Of a stretch of 64,000 nt of DNA, positions 49,903-63,308 are shown piece by piece. Each line of letters starts with the position of its first letter. Position 1 is the first letter of the stretch. The stretch comes from Stichopus chloronotus (lineage: Eukaryota; Echinodermata; Holothuroidea; Aspidochirotida; Stichopodidae): assembly GCA_021234535.1 (NCBI GenBank), contig CM037833.1, positions 23,032,918 to 23,096,917 of the forward strand, written 5' to 3'. The translations under genes were made by a program, and so were the position numbers. The notes below the pieces were generated by a model. It was not told the origin of the DNA, ran no database searches, and saw only the letters and a list, made by a program, of their open reading frames with translations.

Positions 49903-50259
49903 CATTTCTGTGCGATTCATTCTATTGAAATTACAAATTGTAACATGAGGAAATGCAACTGATTCACTGCTTATCAATTCGACATTGGTATGGTGCTCAT
50001 AATAATTCAAACTCAAATGGAATGTTTGTATGCAGAACAATACAAACACTACAGTCACCAATACGGTCCATAACACTTTGAGGAAAATGGTCGGCTTCGT
50101 TATTATAAAAGGAATCCCACCATCGGAAGTGTCGTTGGCAAACTCTACCAGAACTTTGGGAGATTCAATTTCCTTGTAAAAAATAGAACGCCAACCTCCA
50201 GAAATCCTTCTCTGCTGAGTTTTCAAGTTCGTCCCTCCTTCGATATCGATAGAATGCAT
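49903..50259 (-). pseudogene. Pseudogene C exon 1: N-terminus and TM1
   Basis: 357 bases, 119 codons, open, ending in phase 0 before GTACGT. It contains GGIPFIITKP in place of the HG motif context of gene A (HGIPNIITSK), TM1 (VLWTVLVTVVFVLFCIQ) and FPHVTICNFN. It is well diverged from exon 1 of A and B and does not share the converted tract. Confidence 0.88.
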
Positions 50260-53200
50260 AATCAGGAATAATAATAGTCAACACCAAAGACCAAAAATGC
50301 AACTGCAGATATGAGAACTTATTGGTTAACTACATCGTCACGATAGATAATATAATGTCAACATTTCCAACCGTTAACTTTCAGAAACCAGACAACGTAG
50401 CGATGTGTCGAAAGAGACAGCCCTTTTTAAGCTAACATGACATAAGTGGGAAGAGTGTAATATGATACGTCTTAGGCATACAAAAGAAGTTCACTGGTAG
50501 TAACAATATATTGCATTGTTCGTCTTGAGCTTGGTTCAATTAGGTAGTGAATGGTAGATTATGTACTTTTTGCCGTGGATCGCCCAGCAAAATTACAAAA
50601 AGAGGAAACAAGCGTTACAGTAAAACGTCACTCGAAACTTCTCAAGGGCTAGAAAATACCCACATTATAAACAAGACCCAAGCTAACCAATATGTTGACT
50701 TTACCAAGTAAGTAATACCTTAGCGTTGCTGTTTATGAGTCCGAATGTTTACCAGTTCTCAGTTAGCAATCAATTTCAAATATATATTCTCTAGATAACT
50801 CGTAGGCAGCCTACACATAGTAGGACTGAATGGATGATTCCGGCCCCTTTTTTTAAGTCGTGATGTAAAAAAAATAAGCTGTATAAAAAAAAAAATCTCT
50901 GCAGAAGATTGATGGATAATTTAGCATGGATTTTTTACATGACAGATAGAAGTGAGTTCAGGGAACGGAAGGAGTGAAGACCGGACGCTAGACGATACGA
51001 TCATGCTGGTTAATTTTTATGATGAAAATGCCCCTCCGCTTCCCTGGTGGGGCGCTTTCTAGCTCAACGACACATGTGGTAAACAAACTCCAAAGAATAT
51101 ATCTCTCTGGTTTCAGGTACAATCTCACGTCAGTTATCGGAGAGGCCACGAAATCGTATTATTATTTATTATTATGCTATTCTAATCATGATATTTATAC
51201 ATTGCAAAGGGAGAATGTTACCCCCCTCCCTTGACATTACACGTGACTGTACTTGGCCGATGTTATGTTCATCGGTGTAGTTAAATATCTTAAGGAAAAG
51301 TTACGTTAAACCACGAGCAGAAGAAAACATTAGAGCCAGCCTTCCGCTGTCTTGAGACGACCATTAACAGATATTTTGAAAGGTATCTCTATCAAACAGG
51401 TTGGTTTATCTCGTCGTTGTTGTCTACTTGACAATTAAGCCAAATATGCAGTGAAGTTTTTGGTTATGATGTCCGGCATCAACGAGGTAATGATGAATAT
51501 AACTGAAGGTTTCTGGTTCCTTTATTGGGACGTAACCTGGGTACCAGTTATGACCATTTTCACAGTTACTGTTAGTTAAAATGTTTAACTGATAGTTATT
51601 TAATTACTATTGTTACTCGTAAAAAAGTAGAGAAACATATTTGGACTTTTCTCATTCCGACCATTAATTCTAAGAAAAGAGCAAATTGATGCATAGTTCG
51701 AATCAAATTAATTCGGTGTACTTACGTTCAATGTATATTCTCATGTATATTCACATTTAGATGCGGTTTGGTAGTGTCCATTGTAAATTCAGAATATTAA
51801 GAGGACTAACAGCAGTTGCACTAACCTCCGTTCGTTTCGCCCCAGCATTGGTATGGTGTATTCACAATTCAGGATAAAAAAACTTGAAATAAATTAGCAT
51901 TCCCAGAGAAGAAGTTGAACCCAATGTAGATCAGATTTTCCTCCTTGTTTAAACTATTTAACTGATAGCATTTTTTTACCTGACACGCCGAATACCAGCC
52001 AAACCAAACGAAAACATAACTTCTTACTATACAAGCCCTGAGGAAAATCGCAATGCTATCATGACGCCAAAAGAAAGGCACGGTCCACCAACGGTCACCT
52101 CACTTAAATAGAACATCCGCAACCCACAGGGTCACTCGACAACAATCTAAAAGCCTTACCTCCAACACAGATAGTTAGGATGTTGTATGTGAATGAAAGA
52201 AAAACCTGAATTAGCAATGAGTTTTGCTTCCAGTAGCCAATATGGTGATCATACGGACACCTCTTACTTTTTTGTACGTCGAAATGATTGCAATGCGTTG
52301 TTATATCATTAAGATAACATCTAACATATATAGAAATAAAAAGGATGAATCAAAAGTATGAATAAAAAGTATGAATCAGGATGTCATCACTGCATGTCAC
52401 TGCGAATGGCACGAAAACAAGGAGGTCAGACGCTGTAATGGCTTAATTCACCCCATTAATAATGCATGCGTGCCTAATTATTCATGGTGAAAATGCAAAT
52501 GAACTAAAGGAAACAATTTAAAAACATACCACATCACATGCCTCATACGATAAAGACATGTCTCAAACACATACGTGAATTAACGTTAAGGAACTAGACC
52601 TTTTACAGAATCCAAATTGCACAATCTTCATAACACGGCCAACTTGAAAGATAAAATGATCTCCAAAACAATGTTTTAGTATTACTTACAAAAACTTCAT
52701 GCGGTTGCTGTGTAGCAATGTGGCGACTAGTAACTGGTTTGACAGCAGTAACAGAGGTGCCTGGGGCTGCTGCGGTAGCAACGTTCAACTTGCCGATGGA
52801 TTACGAATAACCCAATGACACATAAAACACAGAGAAAGTTGGCAATACTACATTGTGTTGTTTACTAAATAACTAAATAATTCGGTTTACAGTAAATTGA
52901 CAAACGTCATAACAGGTCTGTAACTATACCGACATTCCTGAATACAAATCGAAAATAAAATACTTATCATTCCCGTATTTCGGTTATAGGAGGACTAAAT
53001 CCTTTTTTACATCCCCAAAAACAAAAAATAGATGTAACTTATGCAAACTAGCAAGGGGATGCGAACTCAGACAGAAGTGTAAGTGACGTGAAAGAAAAAG
53101 TACGGTCGTAAACGTAAATCCACGCTAATAGCGGAGAGAAACAGCTGCGTGAATATCCTACCTGATTCGAAATTTGGACGCAAACTAAAACTATTATATG

Positions 53201-56200
53201 ACTACCATTAAAACCTATTAGCAAAGATGTCGAGTGGCTGGCAGCAAAATGTCTCGCGTCGTGTCGTTATGATAAAATTCCCAACGCAAGCACCCAGTGT
53301 CATGGCATGATTAGCAAAGAAATATAGCAAAGAGTGAAGTCAAAGATCAATGAAAGTCTGATCTTCAAAGACATTGATGCTCATCCCCGTGCCTGGCTAT
53401 ATGTCTCCTTGTGGCAGACATTTTGCTTCCTCCTACATGTACACTGCATGGAAGATTGGACACCGTGTCATTGAGTCCTTCCAAGAGTTTGCATTAATAT
53501 GACATGATTGCTGAAAATATGATGCCCTGTTTGACAAGTGAAATAAATATCTCCGTCTGAATGACGCAACCTACAACCCTGTAAGAGGAAACAGTTAGAC
53601 ATTGCCACTCATATATATTCATCGCCATGGTCGACACGGTCCTACATATAGCGTTACAGCTGCAGCAGCCCAGGGAAATTCATGACTATCTACGTGGAAC
53701 GCTAGATTTTACAAGAAAACTTTGGGTTGTACAGAACCCTCTGCCTTTCACTCCAGATTGCCGAAATGGCACTTCCTGTTGTTCTAAGCTGAGTTTAAGC
53801 TGCTTTGGTGTATAGGTCTATTATCTGCAATCTCTCAATGAATGAACAAAAGTATCAATCGGTGAATAATGGTAAGGGGTAATATCAGATTAGATGATAC
53901 AAGAATCCTTATGAATTATGCATCTTGTTTCATTTACTTTTGGAGCGAACCATTGGTCCCGACTATTTCATTGGAGCTGAATTAGCCCAAGGTACCTCTG
54001 GTCCCCCCCCCCCCCATCCCGCAACTATTTTAAATGAAGTGGAATCATTGGTGGGAGTCTCGAGTGGGGCTCATCATCAAGGCTCAACATTCCTTTTCTC
54101 ACAACAATAACAAATACTGACCTCATATGATATTCAGGTAAATATTAAATAAATATCTAACCAGCTACCCCGCCTGTTTCCTCGGCCACAATACAGTTTT
54201 GATAATGAGCCAGTTCAGAATTAGAGCGAAAATGTTATTGACGTAGTATTCTACCAACATGCATGTTGCTAAAAGAAAGGGGAAGAAGCACCGATACGCA
54301 GGACAGTGACAGTGTACAAGCTTACTTTTCGAAGCCTACTACAAGAATAATTATTTTCTTGGAGGATTCACGCTGAGACTGGGAAGGGCGATGAAGGGGG
54401 TATTCACATCCCAATAGTTCTAGTATGCTTCCATCCAAACGATGTTTGCACTCTCCTTAAATAGTCTTTTCATAATTGTCAGCACTCATGAGAACATCCA
54501 AGAAATTACTTTTTGAGAGAATTTATTCAATAATTTCCAGAGAAATAATTTCCAGAGGCTTTGAAGAACCTTGGAAAGAGGAGAAAATCTAGGGGGTAGT
54601 CTTATACATTTTTATAACCTCTGCGACCAAATGATGGTCGTGCTCCTTTCAGATAATCTTGATACAATTCCAGTATTCCAGCTCTTGTTCTAATTTCAGC
54701 CAGCCCCACCTTTCGAAGTAGCTGGATTCGCGTCTGTCAACCCATCTGACATGTATTACCATTTGTTATAGATTTATTATTTTCCTCATTAATTGAGAAA
54801 TTATTTCAACACTGGGTACTTGCAGCTTTAAACACACAGGAAGAGCGTTTCCGGTTACATGGAGCGGTGCAAAGCCAAACGTTTTCTTGTGCTCTCCAAA
54901 CCAACTGATGGTGGCGCCTCAACTTCTAATCTTTGCTTTCAAATTTAAGCACCCTGCCAAAATCCTGCGTAACGAAATGCTCAAGGCAAAAGGTATATGG
55001 CACTTACCAGGACCGTTTCCAACATGACAGATTCCACTCCAGCTCTGGGGTAGCCAAGATGTAATGACTGGCAGCATGTTGCCATGTGTCCATGATAAGA
55101 CACATCAGGCACGTGTCCAGACCTTTTCTGCATGGTGGGTTCTGAGTGAGAAATCTTTTTGCCTACACAACGCTGACAGGTATATCTACGAGGAGCGTCG
55201 TCATTGGTTGCTACAGGAGAGTGCAAGAACACGTTTGACTTAACCACCTTCAACCTAAAATCTATGGGACGAGAGTACCTTTGCCGTGTACCTTAAGCTG
55301 CGTGAGTCCAGCCTTGAAATAGTCAAATCATGCAATTTCTGATGAGGAAACTTCAATCAAGGGGAAATTGTAATAATTGGAATTGTTTTCAGCTAGAATA
55401 TTTGCACCTTTTAATTTGCCTTTGCTCGTTCTGCTGCATAGCATTAACATTTAAACAGATATGAAGGAAGACACACGTAGAAAATGGTCATTTCGCATGT
55501 AGCTACTGTCAAAACGGGACGCTACCATCACTTAATAATCGCCAGCTAACCAGAAAGGTTTTGGTCCATCACAGCTCCGAGCTCACCCGAAATGGCATTC
55601 TCGTTATTTCTGATTCTGGTTATTTTATTAATTACCCCACCACCTAGAAATAAATGCAGCCTACATGCCTTTTGAGGAGTCAACATATGATTGAAGAAAA
55701 TGCACTTCCATTCCCCTCACTCCATTTGATGGCCTCACTGCACTCAAGAGATTAACAGAGGCAAAGTTTGGTGTTTACTTTAACTAATACTTTCGAAACT
55801 ATCTTACGGGAGCACCAATGTCCAATCGCGAGTACCCCAGCAGAAAAATTTGAAAATATGCTTGAAAGGGAGCTAGAGATTCATAGACCACTCATTTTCA
55901 CCGTATCAATTTTGATTTAGGAGGACCTTAAAGGGACGCGGGAGCACTTGCTCCATTAAGAGGATGATAATATTTTTGACTATGTAAGGGTTCCTTCATA
56001 TGCGGATCATTATGAACGATTTTCCGAAACAGTTAGCAGGTTCTGCGTTGTTTTGTAACATTAGAAAGTGTTCAACGGCCTACAATCATTTTATTTTATG
56101 CGTTATGTTTTCACGTGCCTGTACTCAAAATGGGTTTCATGCATGGTTCAAACTGCATTGCGTACTGCATGGAACCAGACATAGACATGTCATAATGACT

Positions 56201-57539
56201 TGTTTTTTAACGCAAAGCCACGGGGTATGAGGGAGCTTGATCCATACAGACGTGCACGCCCTGGCCTAACACAGAGTACACTCAGCACATAATGGCACCC
56301 AATGATATACACGGTACTGCATACAGTTCCCTGTAATAAAGTCACATGAGTTCCCTTTTTTTTTTTTCGATGAAGGCATGATTGCTGGAAAACAGGGCTG
56401 GTTGCTGGTTTCAGGTGGGAGATCTTCTCTCAGCGTCGGGTTTGTCACAGCGTTGGCAGCTACGCTAGTTACTAGCTCCGCCTGAGCCAGAAAACAAACG
56501 TGCGAGGCTCTCTCGACAGACTGGTACCTGCTAAAGCAGCATCCTTGTATACGTGCACCCGAACGGGCACATAATTTTCTGAGAATGTTTTTTTTTTCTA
56601 CACCTAAAAACATACCGTACCACTGTGTTAAATTTAAGGGACATAAAGCGCCCAGTTTTATATCATAAGGGGTCCAAGGTAACCTCTGATCAGTTCACAA
56701 ATTTCCTGCTTCCGTAGTGTAAGTAAGAAAATATTAACGACAGTCCAAGGTAAGCTGTTAATCGCGAAGATAATATCCTCCATGTTGGGCAAAAATGAGG
56801 GGTATTTACATATATAGTGAGCAAAATATATCAATAAGTTGGGGAACGTGATCTCCGAGGAAATTAAATGTTCATAAGCATATCAGTGGGAAGGGGTAAT
56901 TGGATTCTCTGTCCCCATCTCTCCAGGAGTGTTGGACGTACTCCCCCTGTCTCACATCAATTTACGTGCAAGTACGTATATACAGAGGTGTGTTTTCTCC
57001 ACAATCCGACTTCCTCATAACTTCCCTGCTACATCCAAGTCCTACTATGGAATCCTGGGTATGTCTTTCTTGAAAGATATGTCTTAACCCCATCCCGTTA
57101 AATTTAGACCTGATGTACGGATACGTGTATCTACGTGTAGCCACTTCGATTGCGATTCGGTATTCAGGTTAAGACAACCATACAAAGCACGATACAAGGT
57201 CGTGATAAACACTTGACACTAATTAGTCAGTACAATTTAGTTCCTCATATGAGGGATGATTATGACTACACATACGCAAAATAATTTGTCATAGTGACTA
57301 ATTTGTTATGCTTAACTTATTTTAAGAGTGTATGGTTCAGCAGTGACATTGTTGCTCTAACGGTCTTAATTTATAATTAGGTTATTTCATGAATTGTGAC
57401 TGTGTTGCTGTTGAATCTGACGAATGTCTGAAAATTCATGGAAAAGAGGATTCATACTGAACAATATTCTATAGCAACGTAGCAACAGAATACAAAGGGT
57501 TACATGATATGCATATGTCAGCAAAAGAATTGCATCCGT
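50260..57539. other. Spacer upstream of pseudogene C
   Basis: AT-rich, about 7 kb. The stretch at 52690-52788 (-) has exon-like character (listed separately). A C-run at about 54004 and T-runs (56358, 56588) are present. The 115-codon open frame at 56266-56613 (-) includes a homopolymer-derived Lys run and has no recognisable domain. Confidence 0.4.
52690..52788 (-). other. Exon-like open segment, unassigned
   Basis: 33 open codons rich in Ala, Thr, Val and Pro, ending at a strong donor (GTAAGTAAT). Composition differs from the AT-rich surroundings. The acceptor side (GGCAAG) is weak and the frame is stopped just upstream, so this may be a chance segment or a lone exon of an unknown gene. 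Confidence 0.2.
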
Positions 57540-58580
57540 CCCAGGAAGCAAAGTATATGGGACCCACATGGTTGTCATGTGATGACATACGACCTGATGG
57601 GCAAATGCAATGGAGCCCAAATGTGATGACTGGAATACAGGCTGCCCATAAAGGACCTGCCGTTTGCAAAGAGGGCCCCATCTGGGCAATGTGGGTTAGG
57701 TCTATATTAGCAATCTTTACTCTCATTCTCAACACTCCATTATTTCTAAAAAAAGAAAGAAAAAACTGCTTGTGTAGTAAGTTAATCTTTGATGGTATGA
57801 GAGACAAGAACCTGAAACGAAAGGTTACTTGGTGCATGAGCAATTGATTGACAACTTACTTGTTTCCCTAAAAATTTTGAAAAGGTAATGAGTAAGTTAG
57901 ACTCAATGAGTATACATGTAAATTACTGCAATATTATTACTGAGGATAAAAATGATACTATGATCGATGATATTTGAATACTTCTTATGCACACGTGTCA
58001 GGTGCACAACAATCCAACAATTTTTACAATCAACTAAAGCCTTAGAATTTTATAGACCCTGTGATAAAAACATAATTACATTTAAACCTGTAAATCAGGA
58101 CGAAGGACAAATGTGCATATTAATGAGTATTCATGATTTAACCTTACACCACTTAGTCCTTACAGAGTTTCCATAGTGTGCTAAAACCATGCCTCGAGAA
58201 GACCTTTTTCTACATGATAGAACATGATGTGATAGCCAGACATACCATAATGGTTAGGGTAGGTACCTCTCGAAAAGGGGTAATCAAGTATGATATCATC
58301 GGATACCCTGATTTCAGAGTGTGCGTAATGCGTTTAACTTACTCAACAGTTTGAGGGCAGTGCATTATATTAGGGTGTGCGTGGGGCTGGTAAGAAAACA
58401 AAGAATAAGTGCTGTACTGGAAATAAATTACATTAACTTTGTCACGATGGACCCCATTTAGGTATCATATGGGACGGGTAAAATGATGCGAACGCAGTCC
58501 TTATAGCAGACATGATACCCATCTGGAATCCATGTGGTACATGCGGTCACCATCTCGCCCAGTTAACGCCCAGAGGGGTG
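57540..58580. repeat. Dispersed repeat, copy 2
   Basis: Shares ordered blocks with 29160-30350. Contains several near-palindromic GGGACCC, CCCATNTGG and ATATGGG motifs. The overlapping long open frames on both strands at 57387-57847 lie inside it and show no protein signature. Confidence 0.45.
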
Positions 58581-59466
58581 CCAGATATATACAAGCAAAC
58601 GCGATGTGTAATTGCGGTAACACGTAAGGCGTACAATGACTAAAGTAAAAAGTCGACATGATGATATCGTAATATTAGTTAACATCACATAGAGCAATCT
58701 TCTCTCTTACTCTGTTCGTACTTCAGATACTGTTATCGGTTGTGGTGGCAGAGATCATTTTCCATTATTTTTATCGACTTGTTCAATGTGCTACTTTTAG
58801 GACAGTTAGTCATTTTACGTCTTCATTTTTCTCCAATTTCTGTCAAATGTATTAAAAAAGATTACAAAATGAAAATTTTCGACCACACATCCGCACTAAG
58901 CACTCTCAGGGTTACTGTGCAGGAGGGACGTGCGATGTAATGACTGTGGTATAAGCCTCTGCAATAGCGGTACTGCAAATACAATTTTGTTTTCGTTCAA
59001 GAAATAAACCAAATACTGAAGCAATAATTTTACAATATTTCTGGTACTTTTCTTCTGGCCAACCCTGAAATCTTTTCTCACATGAACAGGTCGAATGAAG
59101 GTATTTCAACCATGAATTCTTCCAAATGGTCTAATATCGCCAAACTAATATGAGTCAAAACTTCATTTTTTCAGAACCTCCCCTTTCATTGTCACAGCCA
59201 TGTTCACATCAGGTGTTACAGTACCTGCTCTATGATTCGTTGAAAGTGATGTATAAATTTGTGTTAATTTCTTCACTCTTTCACTAAAATGGGGATGTTC
59301 TACAAGGATCGTCCAGATTTGTCAATACGTATAATTATAAAACTCTTCTGTAATATATTTTGGTTCTCATCTCAGAGCAGTTACAACATTAATGAAAAAA
59401 GGGTCCATGCCCTATGGTCTAAGTAGCCTTTAACACTATGAACTAATTTTGATGCTCTGAAGTCAT

Positions 59467-59723
59467 TTAGTTGTGAAAAGGCTCGCGGTTTTTCAAGTGA
59501 CGTAGAATTTTTAAGTGTAAAATCACCTTAGCGAAATCACAGACCACTTCTATATCTTTCTCTTGAAAGAAGCTTTGACAAGTTCCTTCTAGATCAATAA
59601 CGTCAAGCTTCAATAGTTTCGATAGGTCATTTACTAAAAGCTCACAGGGGTTCTTCGAGGGGATTCCCGAATTAGGAATTGTGCAATATGACAGCATTAA
59701 CAGCCAGGCATTCACAAAACGAC
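59467..59723 (-). CDS. Candidate terminal exon of an unknown gene
   Basis: After a CAG acceptor at 59724-59726, 85 codons are open to TAA: RFVNAWLLMLSYCTIPNSG and onward, containing KNPCELLVNDLSKLLKLDVI and VVCDFAKVILHLK, and ending KNREPFHN. The residue mix (amphipathic Leu/Lys helices) looks protein-like. I do not recognise the family and found no upstream exons. No clear polyA signal follows. It could be a chance open frame. Confidence 0.3.
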
Positions 59724-60327
59724 CTGTCTTCGTTTCTTATTACCTTGATATATTATTTCTCGTGCATGTTGTTGTTGGGTATTATTCAATTTAAGGAACA
59801 AAGACGTAAATTTATACTGTCTGAAACAAAAGTGTACGTACTTTTGTCACGTTTCAGTTACATGCGCACTGTACACAACAGTCCCCTGTAAGTCATAGTA
59901 GAAAAGTACAGATAAGCAAGGAGCCACCAACATGAGGAATTCACGAATGCAACATTACGAAGCGTTTTTTATGTTGGTAATTAAACTGTGCAGAGTCAAA
60001 TGCACATTGCACAAACGTCAATAAATGAAGCATTTAGTGACGCAGACGATACTAATACTTACCCAGCATACATAAAAATCTTTGCGTACGTTGTAATTAG
60101 CTTTTATATGCTTGTGTGTTATACCATTTGTTAACGCCTGGGTGCTTGATAGGCTACAGCTTCAAATTTTGGATAGGGTCTATGCCTATCTCTTTAGATA
60201 CTTTTGTCCTCACTCTCTGAAAATTGTGGATATTCTGTGAAAGGAAGAACAGTGAAACCTGTGGAAAAATGTTAAAGGAGGACTCGAACCTAGGATGCCG
60301 AGATAACGATCGCATCATAAGTCCTAA

Positions 60328-61366
60328 GCCCAGATCACACCGCTCCGACTACTCACGACAAAATTCAGCAATCGTAGACAGTCGTGAAAAAGTCGTCGGC
60401 ACTAGTGTGGAGTTCATCATTATTATGACGACACCATGGCACACTGCACCGACCCTGATCGATGGGTTATCGTAGACCTGAGTGGCGGTGAAGAATCATC
60501 TTATCTTTTCTGACTCCGCTCAGTTCAAGTTCACGATATGTAGCAATGCATAGACACATAGAAATGTGCAACAGTTCTTCCTGTTTTTATCTCATTTGCA
60601 GAACAGTGTGAAAGCATTGCTCAATAGACTTTTTAATCCCTTGTAACCTTTCATAAGCAAAAATACATGAAACATTAGAAATTTATTAGCAAAAATCGGA
60701 AAACCAAAAGTCCTACATGGAAGTGGCAACACAGGATGTATCGTTCCCAATTTGTCCATGATTTCTGAGAGCCGAAACTCCCAACAACAACAAAAAGTAC
60801 AATGTTGCTGCAAAGGACTTTATGTGCACATGCATGGCCGCATGTAAATACATAGTAAGCACCAATAATGAAAAATATTCTGTTTTGTCTTATTTCTGTC
60901 ACCATTCCGAAGTGCCTTGCACATTTCCGGCTTATCTTGTTGAATAATATAGTACTATTCTAGTTTACTTTCGAAGTCGGATTGCACATGCATGGTCTCT
61001 CTACACACATAATTACAAGCTCGTTCAGATTTTCTTGGATTCAGAATGTTATACATGCTTGCTATGCGATAGTTGATCAGTTTTCGTGTCGAGCAGAATG
61101 GTCATGTCAGTGAATATTTTGTTTTCATTGGTTAAATTACAAACTACTGTTTGCCAAGTTGCAGGAGAGGAAGCTACGATTGAACATGTTCAATCGGGCC
61201 TACGGCCCACGACGAAATCGATGGAATTGTAGTCATAGAACTGGCCACACCGCCTCGATTATATATCCTAGTCGAGGGCGAGGTCGAGGTCGAGTTTCTT
61301 CGTGGGTAGTCGGTGGGGTGTGAACCGAGCGTTAAGCATGGGAAACCCACTAGGCTACGGGGGCGA
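60328..61366. repeat. Inverted-repeat pair, possible TIR element of about 1 kb
   Basis: The block AAGCCCAGATCACACCGCTC and following CGACTACTCACGA at 60328-60365 (+) is similar to the reverse complement of the block near 61310-61345 (AACGCTCGGTTCACACC...CCGACTACCCACGA). The two face each other, as the ends of a DNA transposon would. No coding region is seen between them. Boundaries and target duplication are uncertain. Confidence 0.4.
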
Positions 61367-62239
61367 ATTTGGTTGGAGGGTTTTCTGAAATACATGTGTA
61401 CGCGCCACTATGGTCTATGAGGCCTGAAGTACCGATGGCTAAACTTGGGGGCGTCCTTACTGATGTTAACTTCAAATTGACGGTCGTTGGCCAAGCCTAC
61501 TTTGTATCAGGCCAGTAGTTGTGAGGCAAGATAAAATTATTCAGCTTCTGAGGGTAATATTACTATATTCGAGCTGGAGCTGACATGAGCCATCTCCTAC
61601 TTGCAACATAGCTGTGCACCTATAAACGCAACAATTGCCTCTCATCATAGATCCTAAGGGACGATCATTAAGTAACGGCACAGTTGTCCAACTTCTCTTA
61701 TCATATAGATAAAAATATAGGGAAGTGAAATCACAAATACAGGTGCATAGATACTGTGCTGGTAATTAAACATTTCTCGTTCGAGACTGACAAACAGAAC
61801 TATCTCAGGCTATTCACAAGTGACGGTTTGTCTCTGAAGAACAATAGCAATTCTATAATCTAGTTTCTTCTGCAACCAACACTAGAGACATCAAAACAAT
61901 AATATGACACGACTGTCTAAGATTTGAACCTCCCAGTTTATTTAAAACCCAATTACTAAAAAGGAATAAAAGAAATAAAAAGACTTAAAGAATACTTTTC
62001 ACATAACACCACACGTGAACCCCCGATAAGATACACCCCCGCTTTGTGTCTGCACACACAAAGCCAGTTCAAAACAAATAAGAGGAAATGTAAACAATCT
62101 TAACCTTTGAGACCCACTGAGGTCGTCCTAAAACAAGTACGTCAGCACACAAGGCTAACACTAGCCAGCACACAGTTTAACACCCGAATAGTCACATCTC
62201 ACTAAAGTCAACAACACACACTTAATAGTTAGCCTTAGG

Positions 62240-62325
62240 AACCATCGCTAGCCTAACACTAGGCTTCACACGCACCACAATTGGGGAACTAACATCGTTA
62301 GCCTAACACTAGGCCTCACAGTACA
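62240..62325. repeat. Two-copy tandem repeat, period about 52 bp
   Basis: The segment ATCG(C/T)TAGCCTAACACTAGG(C)-TCACA occurs near 62243 and again near 62295. CTAGCCTAACACTAGG is itself near-palindromic. The wider region 61900-63050 contains no recognised gene. Confidence 0.6.
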
Positions 62326-63308
62326 CTACACTCAATACACACTTGGGAGTCTAACTTTCAGAATACATCGTTAAATTATGCCTTACCTCACCCTCACGTA
62401 AGTCACATAACTTATAAGGATGCAGTAATAAATTCATAAGCAACTTTCATGGGAATATGAAATCAATACATCTGAATGATATTAATTAGTCTATGGATCT
62501 ATCGCGGACGAGACACGGTAAGGTACCTGACTCAACATGTTAGTGTGGTGACTTCTACTTCTCTGTCTGTGAAATCGTCGTTAACCCTCAGCTCAGAAAA
62601 ACATGGCAGCAGATAACCAGCGTCATGCGTACTATAACACAGGGTTAGCAGTCAGATCGTCATACATCTTGCTTCAGGTTTGAGACTTCGGCGTTGAAGA
62701 TGTCTTCCACACGCCTTACTCAGTCTCGTGTACACATAGCGATGTACGGTAGAAACTTTCTGAAATCTCACAGGTTGCCTGACAGCTATAAAATGGGTTC
62801 TGACAGTATCGGAACGTCTAGATGACTTCTGGCAACAGTTCCGGCAGCAGGTAAGGCCAATTAATTAAAGGAATGACGACAAAGTAACAATAAAACGACG
62901 GAGTCAAGGAGGCGACGTCTACAGTGGCCAAGTGTTCCTCCAAGACTAACGCGTGCATCAGAGGGGTTTCCGCATCTCGAACACCTGACGCTTCCGGTGT
63001 TGGATTTCTTGACGAACAAAGGAACTTTTTTACATTTAAAATGAGGGCAGCATACTCTCAGAGTTTCTCAAAACTGGTATACTTACATATGCAATATGTA
63101 TAATCCAATCTAGTCATTGACACTAATAACTGCCTTGGAGATTTAACACATTGGGCTTACTTAGGCGGCAAAATCGTAACCTCGTGTTGGAGTGTTATAA
63201 CTATAAGCATTCGTATGCTTATTATGTAAGCCATTAGAAGCATATAAAAGCTTTAAGTATGTTCTGTGTGGGTGAGTGACGTGACCTTCCCGTATTTACG
63301 CATATTAC

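Larger units (their letters stand above)
42608..50259 (-). pseudogene. DEG/ENaC-family channel pseudogene C (minus strand)
   Basis: Recognised exons, in gene order: 50259-49903, 48793-48520, 48063-47957, 46850-46686, 46228-46023, 44620-44562, 43968-43886, 43219-43144 and 42742-42608. The counterparts of exons 2 and 7 were not found. Junction phases and most exon lengths match genes A and B, but the protein is much more diverged. Lesions: TGA in exon 3 (48534-48536), TGA (46807-46809) plus a 1-base insertion in exon 5, a frameshift in exon 6 (about 46085), a 1-base insertion in exon 8 (about 44585) and TAA in the TM2 exon (42683-42685). The HG gating histidine is Gly47 here. It is an old, non-functional relic. 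Confidence 0.88.

Noticed and set aside
56266..56613. 115-codon open frame on the minus strand
   Set aside because: It depends on a T-run read as Lys codons, has no motif and no splice support.
57387..57847. Overlapping open frames of 100-124 codons on both strands
   Set aside because: They lie within a dispersed repeat made of palindromic motifs, which tends to stay open on both strands; no protein signature is present.
61300..61370. tRNA-like A-box and B-box on the minus strand
   Set aside because: Box spacing is too short (about 20 bases) and no cloverleaf or anticodon arm can be drawn; retained only as a possible SINE or TIR relic.
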